Assembly (NCBI GenBank): GCA_036871055.1
Contig: CP141893.1
Coordinates: 1,674,001 to 1,738,000, forward strand
Reading direction: 5' to 3'
Source: Bisbaumannia sp015645095
GTDB lineage: Bacteria; Pseudomonadota; Gammaproteobacteria; Pseudomonadales; Halomonadaceae
Length of the DNA: 64,000 nucleotides
Under the pieces are notes generated by a model. It worked only from the letters and a program-made list of their open reading frames with translations. It was not told where the DNA came from and did not search any database. Numbering within the stretch: position 1 is the first letter of the stretch; each line of letters begins with the position of its first letter. Shown piece after piece: positions 43,576-51,917 of the stretch. The position numbers and the translations under genes are program-made.

Positions 43576-45617
43576 GCGCTGGCATCCTCCCTGTCGAAGG
43601 CACTGCTTTGCAGGCGCAGCAGTTGATCCAGGCGCAGGATGCCGCGGGCCTCCAGGCGTGGCAACAGGTGCAGCCAGAGCTCCGCGGTCAGCCGTGCATC
43701 GCCCAGTGCCGTATGGCGTGCCTCGGGGGGAATGGCCAGGTCGTAGCGTCCCGCCAGGCTGTCCAGGTCATGGCCATCCAGGCTCGGGTCCAGGGCCCGG
43801 GAGAGCAGCAGGGTGTCGAGCACCGGCATGGTCAGCCGGCAGGGACTCCCGGTCGGTTGCAGGGCCAGCAGATCGAAGGCGGCGTTATGGGCCAGCAGCA
43901 CCGCATCGCCCACGTAATCGCGAAAACGCGGCATCACCTGGGCCAGCGGCGGGGCGCCGGCCACGTCCTGGTCGCGCAGGCCGTGAATGGCGGTGCTCTC
44001 CGGGGGAATGGGGCGCTCCGGGTCGATGCGTACATCGAAGGTATCATCGGCCAGCAGCCGGCCGTTGACGATGCGGCAGGCCCCCAGGCTGATCACCTTG
44101 TCGCCCTGACGCAGGGCCAGGCCGGTGGTCTCGGTATCGAAGGCCACCACCTCCAGAGCGGACAGCGGGCGGGCGGCCAGGGCCTCGTCCGGGGGCGGCA
44201 GCTCGGCGATGCCGAAGTCGTGAAACTCGGGGCGCGGGGTGACCCGGGGGCGGGGGGCGCCGACCCGCTCCGCCGCCGGCAAGGGCAGGCGCAGCCGGGC
44301 GTGGCGACCGTCCTCGTCGGCCAGGCTCCACAATTCGCTGGCATGCTGGCGCAGCAGGCTCTGCAGGCTCGGGGTCAGGGGCAGGTGGTCCAGGCGCCGG
44401 CGTTGCCACTGGGCGAGCCGTCCCTGTCCCAGGGGCTCGCCGGCCCAGATCAGGTCGAGGTAGACCCGCTTGTTGCCCAGGCAGGCCTCCGCCTCCAGGC
44501 GGGCTTGACCGAGCTCCTCGGCCAAGCCCGTCACCAGGGCCTCCAGCACTCCCAGCAGCGCCGGGGCATCCGCCTTGACCCAGGCGGGGATACCGATGGG
44601 AGCGACGGCGAGGCCGCGATCGGCGAGGCGCTCGTTGAGCGCCTCGAAGAGGTCATTGGACCAGGTGGGCAGCAGGCGCTCGCCTTGCTGCTGGAGGGTC
44701 TCGGTCAGTTCTCCCAGGCGCTCGATGGCCTCGGCAAGGCCCTGTCCCTCCTCGTCGATGGCTCGGGTCAGGCGTTGTCGCAGCTCGCTCGATTCGCCTT
44801 CCAACTGGCCCAGGGCTTCGGCGGCGCTGCCCAGGTTGGCGCCATGGCCGCGCAACCGCGGCAGCAGCTCGGCGAGGCCGGCCCGGGGGCCCAGCTCGCT
44901 ATGCCAGGCGGCGGTGGCGTCCTCCAGGGTGATCAGGGTCTCCTCATGCTGGCTGGGCACTCGGCGCAGCATGGCGCGCAGCCAGTGCTCGCCCAGAGGC
45001 ACCAGCAGCTCCCGGGGCGTGCCATCATCGGGCAGCCGGGCCAGGCTATCGCGCAGGCTGGCCTGGGGCAGTAGCCCCTCCAGCCGCTTGCCCAGGCCCA
45101 GCCCCGGGTGATCGGCAAACAGCGTCTCGGCGGCCTGGTTGAAGAGCAAGACGCGATGGTGGCGGTCGCAGAGCAGTAGTGGCGTCTCGAGCAGCTGCAG
45201 CAGGGCCTCCAGCTCCTGGCGAATGCGTGCGGCGCTGCGGGCCCCCTCGGCGTGGGCGGTAGCCAGGCGCTCCCGGTCGCCCCGCCAGCCTTCCCGTAAT
45301 CGCTTCAGGTCCGGGGCCAGGCCGGCCAGCCAGCCCTCCGGGGGGTAGTCGTCCCGGGCATCGGGATTGGCGGCCAGCCGGGCCACCAGTACCTGGAGGT
45401 GACGCAATGGACGCAGCAGACGCTGCTCCAGCAGGGCGCCCAGGACGAACAGCAGGGTACCGCCGGCCAGGCTGGCCGCCCACAGGGCCAGGCGCTCCCC
45501 ACCCTGGGGGGCGAAGCGGGCATCGAGCCAGAGGGCGATGACCAGGCCGGCGAAGAAACTCAGGCCGCTGAGCAGCAGCCAGGCACCCACCAGCCGCTGG
45601 CGTTTGGGCAGCCCCAT
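43572..45617 (-). CDS. Membrane PAS protein with C-terminal DnaQ-type exonuclease domain
   Basis: 681 residues. Two transmembrane segments (about 10-30 and 45-65), a HAMP-like linker, a PAS-like domain near 140-230 (LLETPLLLCDRHHRVLLFNQ), a long helical region shaped like a kinase core but without a HisKA motif, and a DEDDh exonuclease domain from about 490: FDTETTGLALRQGDKVISLG, HGLRDQDV, AHNAAFDLL and HTALGDARLTAELW, so all catalytic residues are present. The middle region (350-470) resembles a degenerate ATPase domain (SLADEDGRHARLRLPL). The combination of sensor modules with a polymerase-III-epsilon-like nuclease is typical of CrbS-linked loci but its role is unknown. Coupled to the upstream regulator gene by overlapping stop/start. 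Confidence 0.83.
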   Translation of the reverse strand: MGLPKRQRLVGAWLLLSGLSFFAGLVIALWLDARFAPQGGERLALWAASLAGGTLLFVLGALLEQRLLRPLRHLQVLVARLAANPDARDDYPPEGWLAGLAPDLKRLREGWRGDRERLATAHAEGARSAARIRQELEALLQLLETPLLLCDRHHRVLLFNQAAETLFADHPGLGLGKRLEGLLPQASLRDSLARLPDDGTPRELLVPLGEHWLRAMLRRVPSQHEETLITLEDATAAWHSELGPRAGLAELLPRLRGHGANLGSAAEALGQLEGESSELRQRLTRAIDEEGQGLAEAIERLGELTETLQQQGERLLPTWSNDLFEALNERLADRGLAVAPIGIPAWVKADAPALLGVLEALVTGLAEELGQARLEAEACLGNKRVYLDLIWAGEPLGQGRLAQWQRRRLDHLPLTPSLQSLLRQHASELWSLADEDGRHARLRLPLPAAERVGAPRPRVTPRPEFHDFGIAELPPPDEALAARPLSALEVVAFDTETTGLALRQGDKVISLGACRIVNGRLLADDTFDVRIDPERPIPPESTAIHGLRDQDVAGAPPLAQVMPRFRDYVGDAVLLAHNAAFDLLALQPTGSPCRLTMPVLDTLLLSRALDPSLDGHDLDSLAGRYDLAIPPEARHTALGDARLTAELWLHLLPRLEARGILRLDQLLRLQSSAFDREDASA

Positions 45618-45988
45618 CAGCTCGCCTCGCCGAGCAGGCCCTTGACCTTCTCGACCAGGGCCTGTGTCGAGAAGGGCTTGGTGATGTAGTCGTCCGCCCC
45701 CAGGGCCAGCCCCTTCTCCCGCTCCACTTCGCGACCGTGGGCGGTGAGCATGATGATCGGAAGTGACGCCCCCTGAGGCATCTGGCGCAGCCGTTCGAGG
45801 ACCTCGAAGCCGCTGAGGTCGGGCAGGCTGATATCCAGCAGTACCAGGTCGGGAGGATCCTCGGTGACCCGGGCCAGGGCGGCCTCGCCATCCTCGGCGG
45901 TCGTGACCTCGAAGCCCGCCTGCTGCATCAGGAACTCCAGAGAGAGGACGATATTCGGCTCGTCGTCCACCACCAGCACCTTGGGCAT
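45617..45988 (-). CDS. Single-domain response regulator (receiver only)
   Basis: 123 residues from the ATG at 45988, chosen for the GGAGG ribosome site seven bases upstream. Complete receiver: VLVVDDEPNIVLSLEFLM, phospho-Asp52 in DLVLLDISLPD, Thr in IMLTAHG and Lys in DYITKPFS. No output domain, unlike the LuxR-type CrbR/ErdR partner of CrbS, so it may act in protein-protein signalling or a phosphorelay. First gene of the operon; it overlaps the exonuclease gene by one base. The nearest kinase is the SLC5 kinase at the end of the same operon. Confidence 0.92.
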   Translation of the reverse strand: MPKVLVVDDEPNIVLSLEFLMQQAGFEVTTAEDGEAALARVTEDPPDLVLLDISLPDLSGFEVLERLRQMPQGASLPIIMLTAHGREVEREKGLALGADDYITKPFSTQALVEKVKGLLGEAS

Positions 45989-46133
45989 CGGCCCCTCCTC
46001 GTCGATGGTCATTGTTGAGTGCAGTCTAGTGGCGTGGTGGCGGACGTTGAAAGGCGACCTTGGCAGGATGGTGCTTCCCGCGCAGACTGATCGGCGAAAT
46101 TCAAACGTCTGTTATAACGCAAGGAGTCGCGAG

Positions 46134-46808
46134 ATGATTCGGGTGCATAGTCTGGAGCAGTCCCGGGCCCAGCGGGTGGTGTGGCTGCTGGAGGAGTTGG
46201 GCGAGCCCTATGAGCTGGTGACCTATCGGCGGGATCCCCGGACCCTGCGGGCTCCCGCGGCGCTGCGTGAGGTGCATCCGCTGGGCAAGTCGCCGGTGAT
46301 CAGCGACGAGGCCCGCGATGGGCGGGTGATCGCCGAGTCGGGAGCCATCTTCGACTACCTGCTGGCGCGCCATCCCGACAGCGACCTGGTACCGGTGCCC
46401 GGCAGCCAGGCCCATGAGGCCTACCGCTTCTGGCTGCACCACGCCGAGGGCTCGGCGATGCCGCCCCTGGTGATGTCGCTGGTCTTCTCCCGCCTGGGGA
46501 AAGCGCCGGTGCCGGCGCTGATTCGCCCCGTCGGGGCCCTGTTGGCCAAGGGGGTGTGGCGCGCCTACCTGGGCCCGGAGCTCGCTACCCTGCGGGACTT
46601 CTGGGAGGCCTCCCTCGACGACGGCTGGTTCGCCGGCGAGGCCTTCAGTGCCGCGGATATCCAGATGAGCTTCCCGGTCCTGGCCATGGACGCGCGTGGC
46701 GACCTGCAAAAGGCGCCACGGTTGCAAGCCTTCCTGGCGGCGATCCGCGCCCGCCCTGCCTACCAGCGGGCGGTGGCCCAGGCGGGGGAGTTCGGCCGCC
46801 TCGGCTGA
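46134..46808 (+). CDS. Glutathione S-transferase family protein
   Basis: 224 residues from ATG 46134 with AAGGAG upstream. Thioredoxin-fold N domain with SRAQRVVWLLEELGEPYELV, PLGKSPVISDE and ESGAIFDYL (the GSH-gamma-glutamyl site), then a helical C domain with GEAFSAADIQMSFP. The active-site residue near the N terminus would be the Ser of EQSRAQR, as in Beta/Gtt-type enzymes. Substrate unknown. Divergent from the signalling operon; TATAAC at 46113 is a possible -10. Confidence 0.88.
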   Translation: MIRVHSLEQSRAQRVVWLLEELGEPYELVTYRRDPRTLRAPAALREVHPLGKSPVISDEARDGRVIAESGAIFDYLLARHPDSDLVPVPGSQAHEAYRFWLHHAEGSAMPPLVMSLVFSRLGKAPVPALIRPVGALLAKGVWRAYLGPELATLRDFWEASLDDGWFAGEAFSAADIQMSFPVLAMDARGDLQKAPRLQAFLAAIRARPAYQRAVAQAGEFGRLG

Positions 46809-46823
46809 CCGCGGGTTGGCCAC

Positions 46824-47114
46824 TTAGCCGTGGCCGTTGTCGGGACGACCGATACCCAGGCGACCCTCGCGGGGACGCAGCCAGTACCAGGCCAGCAGGA
46901 TCACCAGCAGTGGCAGCACCCAGTCGGGCACCCGGGCCAGCCAGGCGAGCCCCTGGTAGAGGAAGAAGGCCACCAGGCCGGCGGCGAGACCTCCCAGGGG
47001 GTGAACCCAGGCCGCCGGACGAGGGGCGTCACGACGCAGGGCGAGACGCAGCAGCATGCCGATAAAGAGGCCGAAGGCCGCGGCCATGGCCAGGGTCGAC
47101 CAGAATGCATTCAT
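46824..47114 (-). CDS. Small three-helix membrane protein
   Basis: 96 residues with three transmembrane segments (4-27, 40-58, 62-80), basic loop LRLALRRDAPRP and a soluble tail rich in Gly and Arg. No recognised family. Converges with the GST and is divergent from cstA. Confidence 0.6.
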   Translation of the reverse strand: MNAFWSTLAMAAAFGLFIGMLLRLALRRDAPRPAAWVHPLGGLAAGLVAFFLYQGLAWLARVPDWVLPLLVILLAWYWLRPREGRLGIGRPDNGHG

Positions 47115-47191
47115 GGCGCCTCCCAGGGAGTTCGTCCGTTCCGCAAGGTCTTCGACTTTGGGCGAAAAATGAGCGATTTTTCCTTGGTTAT

Positions 47192-47207
47192 GATGGATTT
47201 ATCCATC
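47192..47207. promoter_or_regulatory. Inverted repeat in the cstA leader
   Basis: GATGGAT-TT-ATCCATC, perfect 7-bp arms, in an AT-rich segment (47165-47212) that is the likely cstA promoter region about 110 bases before the gene. Could be an operator or a leader hairpin. Confidence 0.4.
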
Positions 47208-47313
47208 GATCCCGACCAACCTTAGCGGATGGCGATACACGTCATGCCAGCCAAGGCTCGCCGAACATGCGAGCGACCAAGAAAAACGAACGCCTTACCA
47301 AGGAGCCTATCAC

Positions 47314-48990
47314 ATGAGCGCAATCGTGCTGCTGGTCCTGGGGTTGGGGGCGATGGCGGCGGGGTACTTCCTCTACTCCAGGTTCATCGCCGAGAAGATC
47401 TACCGCCTCGACCCCGATTACAAGACGCCTGCCCATGAGTTCGAGGATGGGGTGGACTATGTGCCCACCAACCGCTTCGTGCTCTGGGGGCACCACTTCA
47501 CCTCGGTGGCCGGGGCCGCGCCCATCGTGGGGCCCGCCATCGCGGTGATCTGGGGCTGGCTGCCCGCCTTCCTGTGGGTGGTGCTGGGGACCATCTTCTT
47601 CGCCGGGGTACACGACTCCGGGGCCATCTGGGCCAGCGTGCGCAACAAGGCCAAGTCGGTGGGGGCCCTGACCGGCGATGTGGTGGGCAAGCGCGCCCGT
47701 AGCATCTTCATGATCGTGATCTTCCTGGTACTGTTGATGGTCAACGCGGTCTTCGCGGTGGTCATCGCCGGGCTGATGATGAACTTCTCCAGCGCCGTGG
47801 TGCCGGTGTGGGGCGCCATCCTGGTGGCACTGATCATCGGCCAGCTGATCTACCGCCGGCTGCTGAGCCTGCCCATGGTGTCGATTATCGGCGTGATCTC
47901 CCTCTATGCGCTGATCGGTATCGGCCCCTCGGTACCCATCCAGATGCCCGCCGAGGTGGCTGGCCTGTCCGGCAACGCGGTGTGGATCCTGATCCTGTTC
48001 GGCTATGCGGCCATCGCCTCCCTGCTGCCGGTCTGGGTGCTGCTCCAGCCCCGGGACTACATCAACGGCCTGCAGCTGTTCATCGGCCTGATCGTCCTCT
48101 ACGGCGCCATCCTGCTGATGAACCCGACCCTGGTGGCCCCGGCCTTCAACGACAACGTGCCTCCGGGCACCCCGTCGCTGCTGCCGCTGCTCTTCGTGAC
48201 CATTGCCTGTGGTGCCATCTCCGGCTTCCATGGCCTGGTCTCCTCGGGCACCACTTCGAAGCAGCTCAACAAGGAGACCGATGCCCGCTTCGTCGGCTAC
48301 TTCGGCGCCATCGGCGAGGGCATGCTGGCCCTGGCCGCGATTCTCGCCGCCACCGCCGGCTTCGCCACCTTCGCCGACTGGCAGGCCATGTACACCGCCT
48401 TCGGCCAGGGCGGCGTCAACGCCTTCGTCGAGGGCGGTGCCTTTATCATCCATAACGGCATCGGCCTGCCCGAGGCCACCGCCGCGACCCTGCTCACCGT
48501 GATGGCGGCGCTGTTCGCCGGCACCACCATGGATACCGGCCTGCGCCTGCAGCGCTATATCTTCCAGGAGTGGGGGGAGATCTATAATCAACAGTGGATG
48601 AAGAAATCGGCGCCGGCCACCCTGCTGGCGGTGGGCAGCTGCCTGTTGCTGGCCTTCGGCGCCGGGGGAGCCGATGGCTCCGGTGGCTTGATCATCTGGC
48701 CGCTGTTCGGCACCACCAACCAGCTGCTGGCCGGCCTGACCCTGCTGGTGATCACGGTGATGCTGGTGCGCCTGAAGCGTCCCATGGTGTACACCCTGGT
48801 GCCGCTCTGCTTCCTGCTGGTGATGACCATCGCCGCCCTGCTGATCCAGCTGCGCAGTTTCTTCGAGCAGGGGAACTATTTCCTGCTGGTGCTGGATATC
48901 GTGGTGCTGATCGCCGCCATCCTGGTGGCCATGGAGTGCGCCTCGGCCCTCAAACGCTCCCGGGCCGAGGCCCTGGAGTCCAGAGAGTGA
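47314..48990 (+). CDS. cstA: CstA family peptide/pyruvate transporter, short form
   Basis: 558 residues with about 16 transmembrane segments. CstA signatures: YVPTNRFVLWGHHFTSVAGA near 50, GPAIAVIWGWLPAFLWVVLG, and GALTGDVVGKRARSIF; SGFHGLVSSGTTSKQLNKET near 305 and FAGTTMDTGLRLQRYIFQEW near 405 are also family-specific. CstA of E. coli is about 700 residues; this shorter class lacks the C-terminal extension. The family transports peptides or pyruvate under carbon limitation. Immediately followed by the cory-CC-star and ArsA-like genes, a recurring association. Confidence 0.93.
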   Translation: MSAIVLLVLGLGAMAAGYFLYSRFIAEKIYRLDPDYKTPAHEFEDGVDYVPTNRFVLWGHHFTSVAGAAPIVGPAIAVIWGWLPAFLWVVLGTIFFAGVHDSGAIWASVRNKAKSVGALTGDVVGKRARSIFMIVIFLVLLMVNAVFAVVIAGLMMNFSSAVVPVWGAILVALIIGQLIYRRLLSLPMVSIIGVISLYALIGIGPSVPIQMPAEVAGLSGNAVWILILFGYAAIASLLPVWVLLQPRDYINGLQLFIGLIVLYGAILLMNPTLVAPAFNDNVPPGTPSLLPLLFVTIACGAISGFHGLVSSGTTSKQLNKETDARFVGYFGAIGEGMLALAAILAATAGFATFADWQAMYTAFGQGGVNAFVEGGAFIIHNGIGLPEATAATLLTVMAALFAGTTMDTGLRLQRYIFQEWGEIYNQQWMKKSAPATLLAVGSCLLLAFGAGGADGSGGLIIWPLFGTTNQLLAGLTLLVITVMLVRLKRPMVYTLVPLCFLLVMTIAALLIQLRSFFEQGNYFLLVLDIVVLIAAILVAMECASALKRSRAEALESRE

Positions 48991-49005
48991 TGCGGGAGAA
49001 TGCCG

Positions 49006-49305
49006 ATGAGCGAGGATCGTGACCCTCGGGATCCGCGGCTCGAACGGATTCGGGCCTGGCTCGGCCAGGCCCGGTTCTTCGCCGAGGAGGTCTACTCCGC
49101 CCGTTACCGGGGGGCCATCGCCCGGTCCCGTCGCGACGAGGACGACCTCTTCATGCTGCTGGTCTTCTCCGAGATGATGGGGCTCTCCAACCCGGTGGCC
49201 TACTACACCCTGGAGCTTCAGCCCCTGCTGCTGGAGCGCTTCCACGACTGGCACCGGCGCATGGGCATGGAGCACTCGCCCCTCGATCACTTCAAATGTT
49301 GTTAG
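49006..49305 (+). CDS. Cory-CC-star family protein
   Basis: 99 residues ending in CC immediately before the stop, the hallmark that gives this family its name. The conserved stretch SARYRGAIARSRRDEDDLFM and the end MEHSPLDHFKCC fit the family closely. ATG 49006 is preferred over 49000 because GGGAG is then seven bases away. Function unknown; the terminal Cys pair suggests metal or disulfide chemistry or lipidation-like membrane contact. It lies 15 bases after cstA and 72 before an ArsA-like ATPase, so the three form one unit. Confidence 0.85.
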   Translation: MSEDRDPRDPRLERIRAWLGQARFFAEEVYSARYRGAIARSRRDEDDLFMLLVFSEMMGLSNPVAYYTLELQPLLLERFHDWHRRMGMEHSPLDHFKCC

Positions 49306-49377
49306 GCGTGAGGGGTGAGGGGAGTGCTCCCTTTCACCCTTCGTGTCTCTTTCCCCCTCACAAGCTTGGAATCCCTG

Positions 49378-50385
49378 ATGAAAGCGCTTCTGGATAAACG
49401 CCTGCTCTGGGTGGGTGGCAAGGGCGGCGTCGGCAAGACCACCGTCTCGGCGTCGCTGGCGGTGCTGGCGGCGCGCCGCGGCAAGCGGGTGCTGGTGGTC
49501 TCCACCGACCCGGCCCATAGCCTGGGCGATGCCTTCGACCGGGAACTGGGCGATAGCCCCCGGCGCCTCTTGCCGGGGCTGGATGCCCTGGAGATCGACC
49601 CGGATGCGGAGGTGGAGGCGCATCTGGCCCGCGTCATCGAGCAGATGCGCCGCTATGCCGCCCCGCAGATGATGGAAGAGCTGGAGCGCCAGATGCGCCT
49701 GACCCGGCAGTCGCCGGGCACCCAGGAGGCGGCCCTGCTGGAGCGGCTGGCGCGACTGATCACCGATGATCAGGCCCCCTACGACCTGGTGATCATCGAT
49801 ACCGCCCCCACCGGCCATACCCTGCGGTTGCTCAGCCTGCCCGAGGCCATGGCGGCCTGGACCGACGGCCTGCTGGCCCATAACCGCAAGTCCGAGGAAC
49901 TGGGCAAGGTGCTCTCCCACCTGACCCCCAGGCGAGGCCGCGACCTGGCGACCCCCTTCGATGACCCCCAGGAGGATCCCCTGAGCGAGCTGGACGAGCG
50001 CGCCCGGGAGGTAGCCCAGACCCTGATCACCCGGCGACGGCTCTTTCACCAGGCCCGTCGTCGCATCGAAGACGCCGATCACACCGGTTTCCTCTTCGTG
50101 CTGACCCCGGAGCGGTTGCCGATCCTCGAGACGGTCCGCGCCGTGGCGGCCCTGGAGGAGGCGAAGATTCCGGTGGCCGGGACCCTGGTCAATCGGGTGA
50201 TTCCCGAGGAGGCGGACGGTAGCTTCCTGGCCGCCCGCCGCGATCAGGAGGCCAGCTACCTGGCACGGATCGATGAAGCCTTCGCGCACCTGCCGCGACC
50301 GCGGCTGCCGCTGCTGGCCAGTGATATTCAGGGCATCGAGGCCCTGGAAGCGATGGCTCGACGGCTCGAAAACGCCGGCCTCTAG
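49378..50385 (+). CDS. ArsA/Get3-like ATPase
   Basis: 335 residues from ATG 49378. Deviant Walker A VGGKGGVGKTTVSASLAVLA at about 13-32, switch region VVSTDPAHSLGDAFDRELGD, A-loop partner DTAPTGHTLRLLSLPEAM near 140 and switch II. Unlike ArsA of arsenite pumps it has one ATPase domain and no CxxxC arsenic site visible, and unlike eukaryotic Get3 no zinc CxxC. Family members beside cory-CC-star proteins are annotated as arsenical pump-driving ATPases, which is probably misleading. Likely acts with the upstream pair, perhaps in membrane-protein targeting or assembly. Confidence 0.85.
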   Translation: MKALLDKRLLWVGGKGGVGKTTVSASLAVLAARRGKRVLVVSTDPAHSLGDAFDRELGDSPRRLLPGLDALEIDPDAEVEAHLARVIEQMRRYAAPQMMEELERQMRLTRQSPGTQEAALLERLARLITDDQAPYDLVIIDTAPTGHTLRLLSLPEAMAAWTDGLLAHNRKSEELGKVLSHLTPRRGRDLATPFDDPQEDPLSELDERAREVAQTLITRRRLFHQARRRIEDADHTGFLFVLTPERLPILETVRAVAALEEAKIPVAGTLVNRVIPEEADGSFLAARRDQEASYLARIDEAFAHLPRPRLPLLASDIQGIEALEAMARRLENAGL

Positions 50386-50450
50386 CTTTTATACCGTTAT
50401 CATCTTCCGGCCAAACCGGCGAGCGCCTCGGGCCGGGGAGGGCGGATGGT

Positions 50451-51194
50451 TCACGGCAATCGCTCGCCCAGCCATTGCCAGGCCAGCCCCAGCCACTCAT
50501 GGAGGGCGCGGCTGCTCTGGTTGAGGTGGTAGGCCCGCGGCAGCCAGGCATACAGGCCCGGGGGCGGGGCGCTGGCGAAGCCGGTGGGGGCCGGGATCAC
50601 CGTCAGCCCCGCCGCCTCGAATTCCGCCACCGCCCGGGGCAGATGCCAGGCCTGGGAGACCAGGGCCACTCGGGTGATGCCATCCTCGTTGAGCATCCGG
50701 GCGCTGAGGCGGGCGTTCTCGGCGGTATTGCGACTCTCCCCCTCCATCCAGCGTACCGGCACCCGGAACACCTCGCGCAGGGCGGCGGCCATCAGGCTCG
50801 CCTCGGCGCTATGCTCGCCATGGACCCGGCCGCCGCTGACCAGGATCGGCAGGCCGCTGTCATGGTGCAGCTTGGCGCCATAGGCCAGGCGTCGCCAGGT
50901 GGCGTCCGCCGGGGCGTCTCCCCAGCCGAATTCGGCGGCGTCGTAGTCGCGCCCGCCTCCCAGGATGACGATGGCCTGGGCCTGGCGCCACTGGCCCGGA
51001 CCGATCACCGGATGGGGCTCGAGCCCCTGGCGCAGCAGGTGGCTGGCCATGGGGGTGGCCAGCAGGGCCAGGCTCACCAGCCCCAGGGCCAGCAGCAGCC
51101 CGCCCAGCAGACGCCGCGGCCCCAGGGCCAGGCCCAGCAGGATCAGCAGCAGGTTGATCAGTGGGGGCAGTAGCAGGTACTTGAGGGCGATCAT
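50451..51194 (-). CDS. DUF218 (YdcF/ElyC family) protein
   Basis: 247 residues. Two N-terminal membrane segments (5-25, 32-55), then the DUF218 domain: AIVILGGGRDYDAAEFGWGD near 74, SGLPILVSGGRVHGEHSAEA near 110, EGESRNTAENARLSARML near 150 and ITRVALVSQAWHLPRAVAEF near 173. ElyC in E. coli affects envelope lipid-carrier metabolism. Convergent with the ArsA-like gene and upstream of nth. Confidence 0.9.
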   Translation of the reverse strand: MIALKYLLLPPLINLLLILLGLALGPRRLLGGLLLALGLVSLALLATPMASHLLRQGLEPHPVIGPGQWRQAQAIVILGGGRDYDAAEFGWGDAPADATWRRLAYGAKLHHDSGLPILVSGGRVHGEHSAEASLMAAALREVFRVPVRWMEGESRNTAENARLSARMLNEDGITRVALVSQAWHLPRAVAEFEAAGLTVIPAPTGFASAPPPGLYAWLPRAYHLNQSSRALHEWLGLAWQWLGERLP

Positions 51195-51271
51195 CGAGAC
51201 CTCCGACTCTTCAGACTCACGCCTGGTGGGGTGACTCGCCTATGGCCCAGTATGGCAGGTGGCTGACAAGC

Positions 51272-51907
51272 CTAGAGCTCGACCTTCTCCTTGAACTCGC
51301 AGAGGTCCTCGATCACGCAGCTGCCGCAACGGGGCTTGCGAGCCACGCAGGTGTAGCGGCCATGCAGGATCAGCCAGTGGTGAGCGTCCTGGCGAAACTC
51401 CCGGGGCACGTGGCGCAGCAGCTTCTTCTCCACCTCCAGGACGTCCTTGCCCTTGGCGATGCCGGTGCGGTTGGAGACCCGGAAGATATGGGTGTCCACG
51501 GCGATGGTGGGCTGGCCGAAGGCGGTATTGAGGATGACGTTGGCGGTCTTGCGCCCCACCCCCGGCAGCGCCTCCAGGGCGGCCCGGGTCTGGGGCACCT
51601 CGCCGCCGTGCCGGTCGATCAACAACTGGCAGGTCTTCATCAGGTTCTCGGCCTTGGTATTGAAGAGGCCGATGGTCTTGATATGCGCCTTGAGGCCGTC
51701 GAGTCCCAGGTCGAGGATCGCCTGGGGGGTATTGGCCACCGGGAAGAGACGAGCGGTGGCCTTGTTGACCCCCACGTCGGTGGCCTGGGCGGAGAGCAGC
51801 ACCGCGGTGAGCAGCTCGAAGGGGCTGCTCCAGTGGAGCTCGGTGGCAGGCTCGGGGATGTGGTCGCGCAGTCGGGCGAAGATCTCGAAGCGTTTCTCGG
51901 CGTTCAT
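51272..51907 (-). CDS. nth: Endonuclease III (Nth)
   Basis: DNA glycosylase/AP lyase for oxidised pyrimidines. 211 residues from the ATG at 51907. Helix-hairpin-helix LPGVGRKTANVILNTAF with catalytic Lys near 120, catalytic Asp in AVDTHIFRVSNR near 138, and the [4Fe-4S] ligands in CVARKPRCGSCVIEDLC (C-x6-C-x2-C-x5-C) at the C terminus. Last gene of rnf-nth, 10 bases after rnfE. Confidence 0.97.
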   Translation of the reverse strand: MNAEKRFEIFARLRDHIPEPATELHWSSPFELLTAVLLSAQATDVGVNKATARLFPVANTPQAILDLGLDGLKAHIKTIGLFNTKAENLMKTCQLLIDRHGGEVPQTRAALEALPGVGRKTANVILNTAFGQPTIAVDTHIFRVSNRTGIAKGKDVLEVEKKLLRHVPREFRQDAHHWLILHGRYTCVARKPRCGSCVIEDLCEFKEKVEL

Positions 51908-51917
51908 GGCGGTCTCG

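Noticed and set aside
49315..49377. Upstream start for the ArsA-like gene adding 21 residues
   Set aside because: The extension (Ser/Leu/Phe-rich) is not conserved in type, and MKALLDKRLLWVGGKGG at 49378 begins where family members begin.
47242..50289. 1015-codon open frame antisense to cstA and the ArsA-like gene
   Set aside because: Composition (His, Gln, Gly) is typical of the reverse complement of real genes in this base composition; it crosses three conserved genes.
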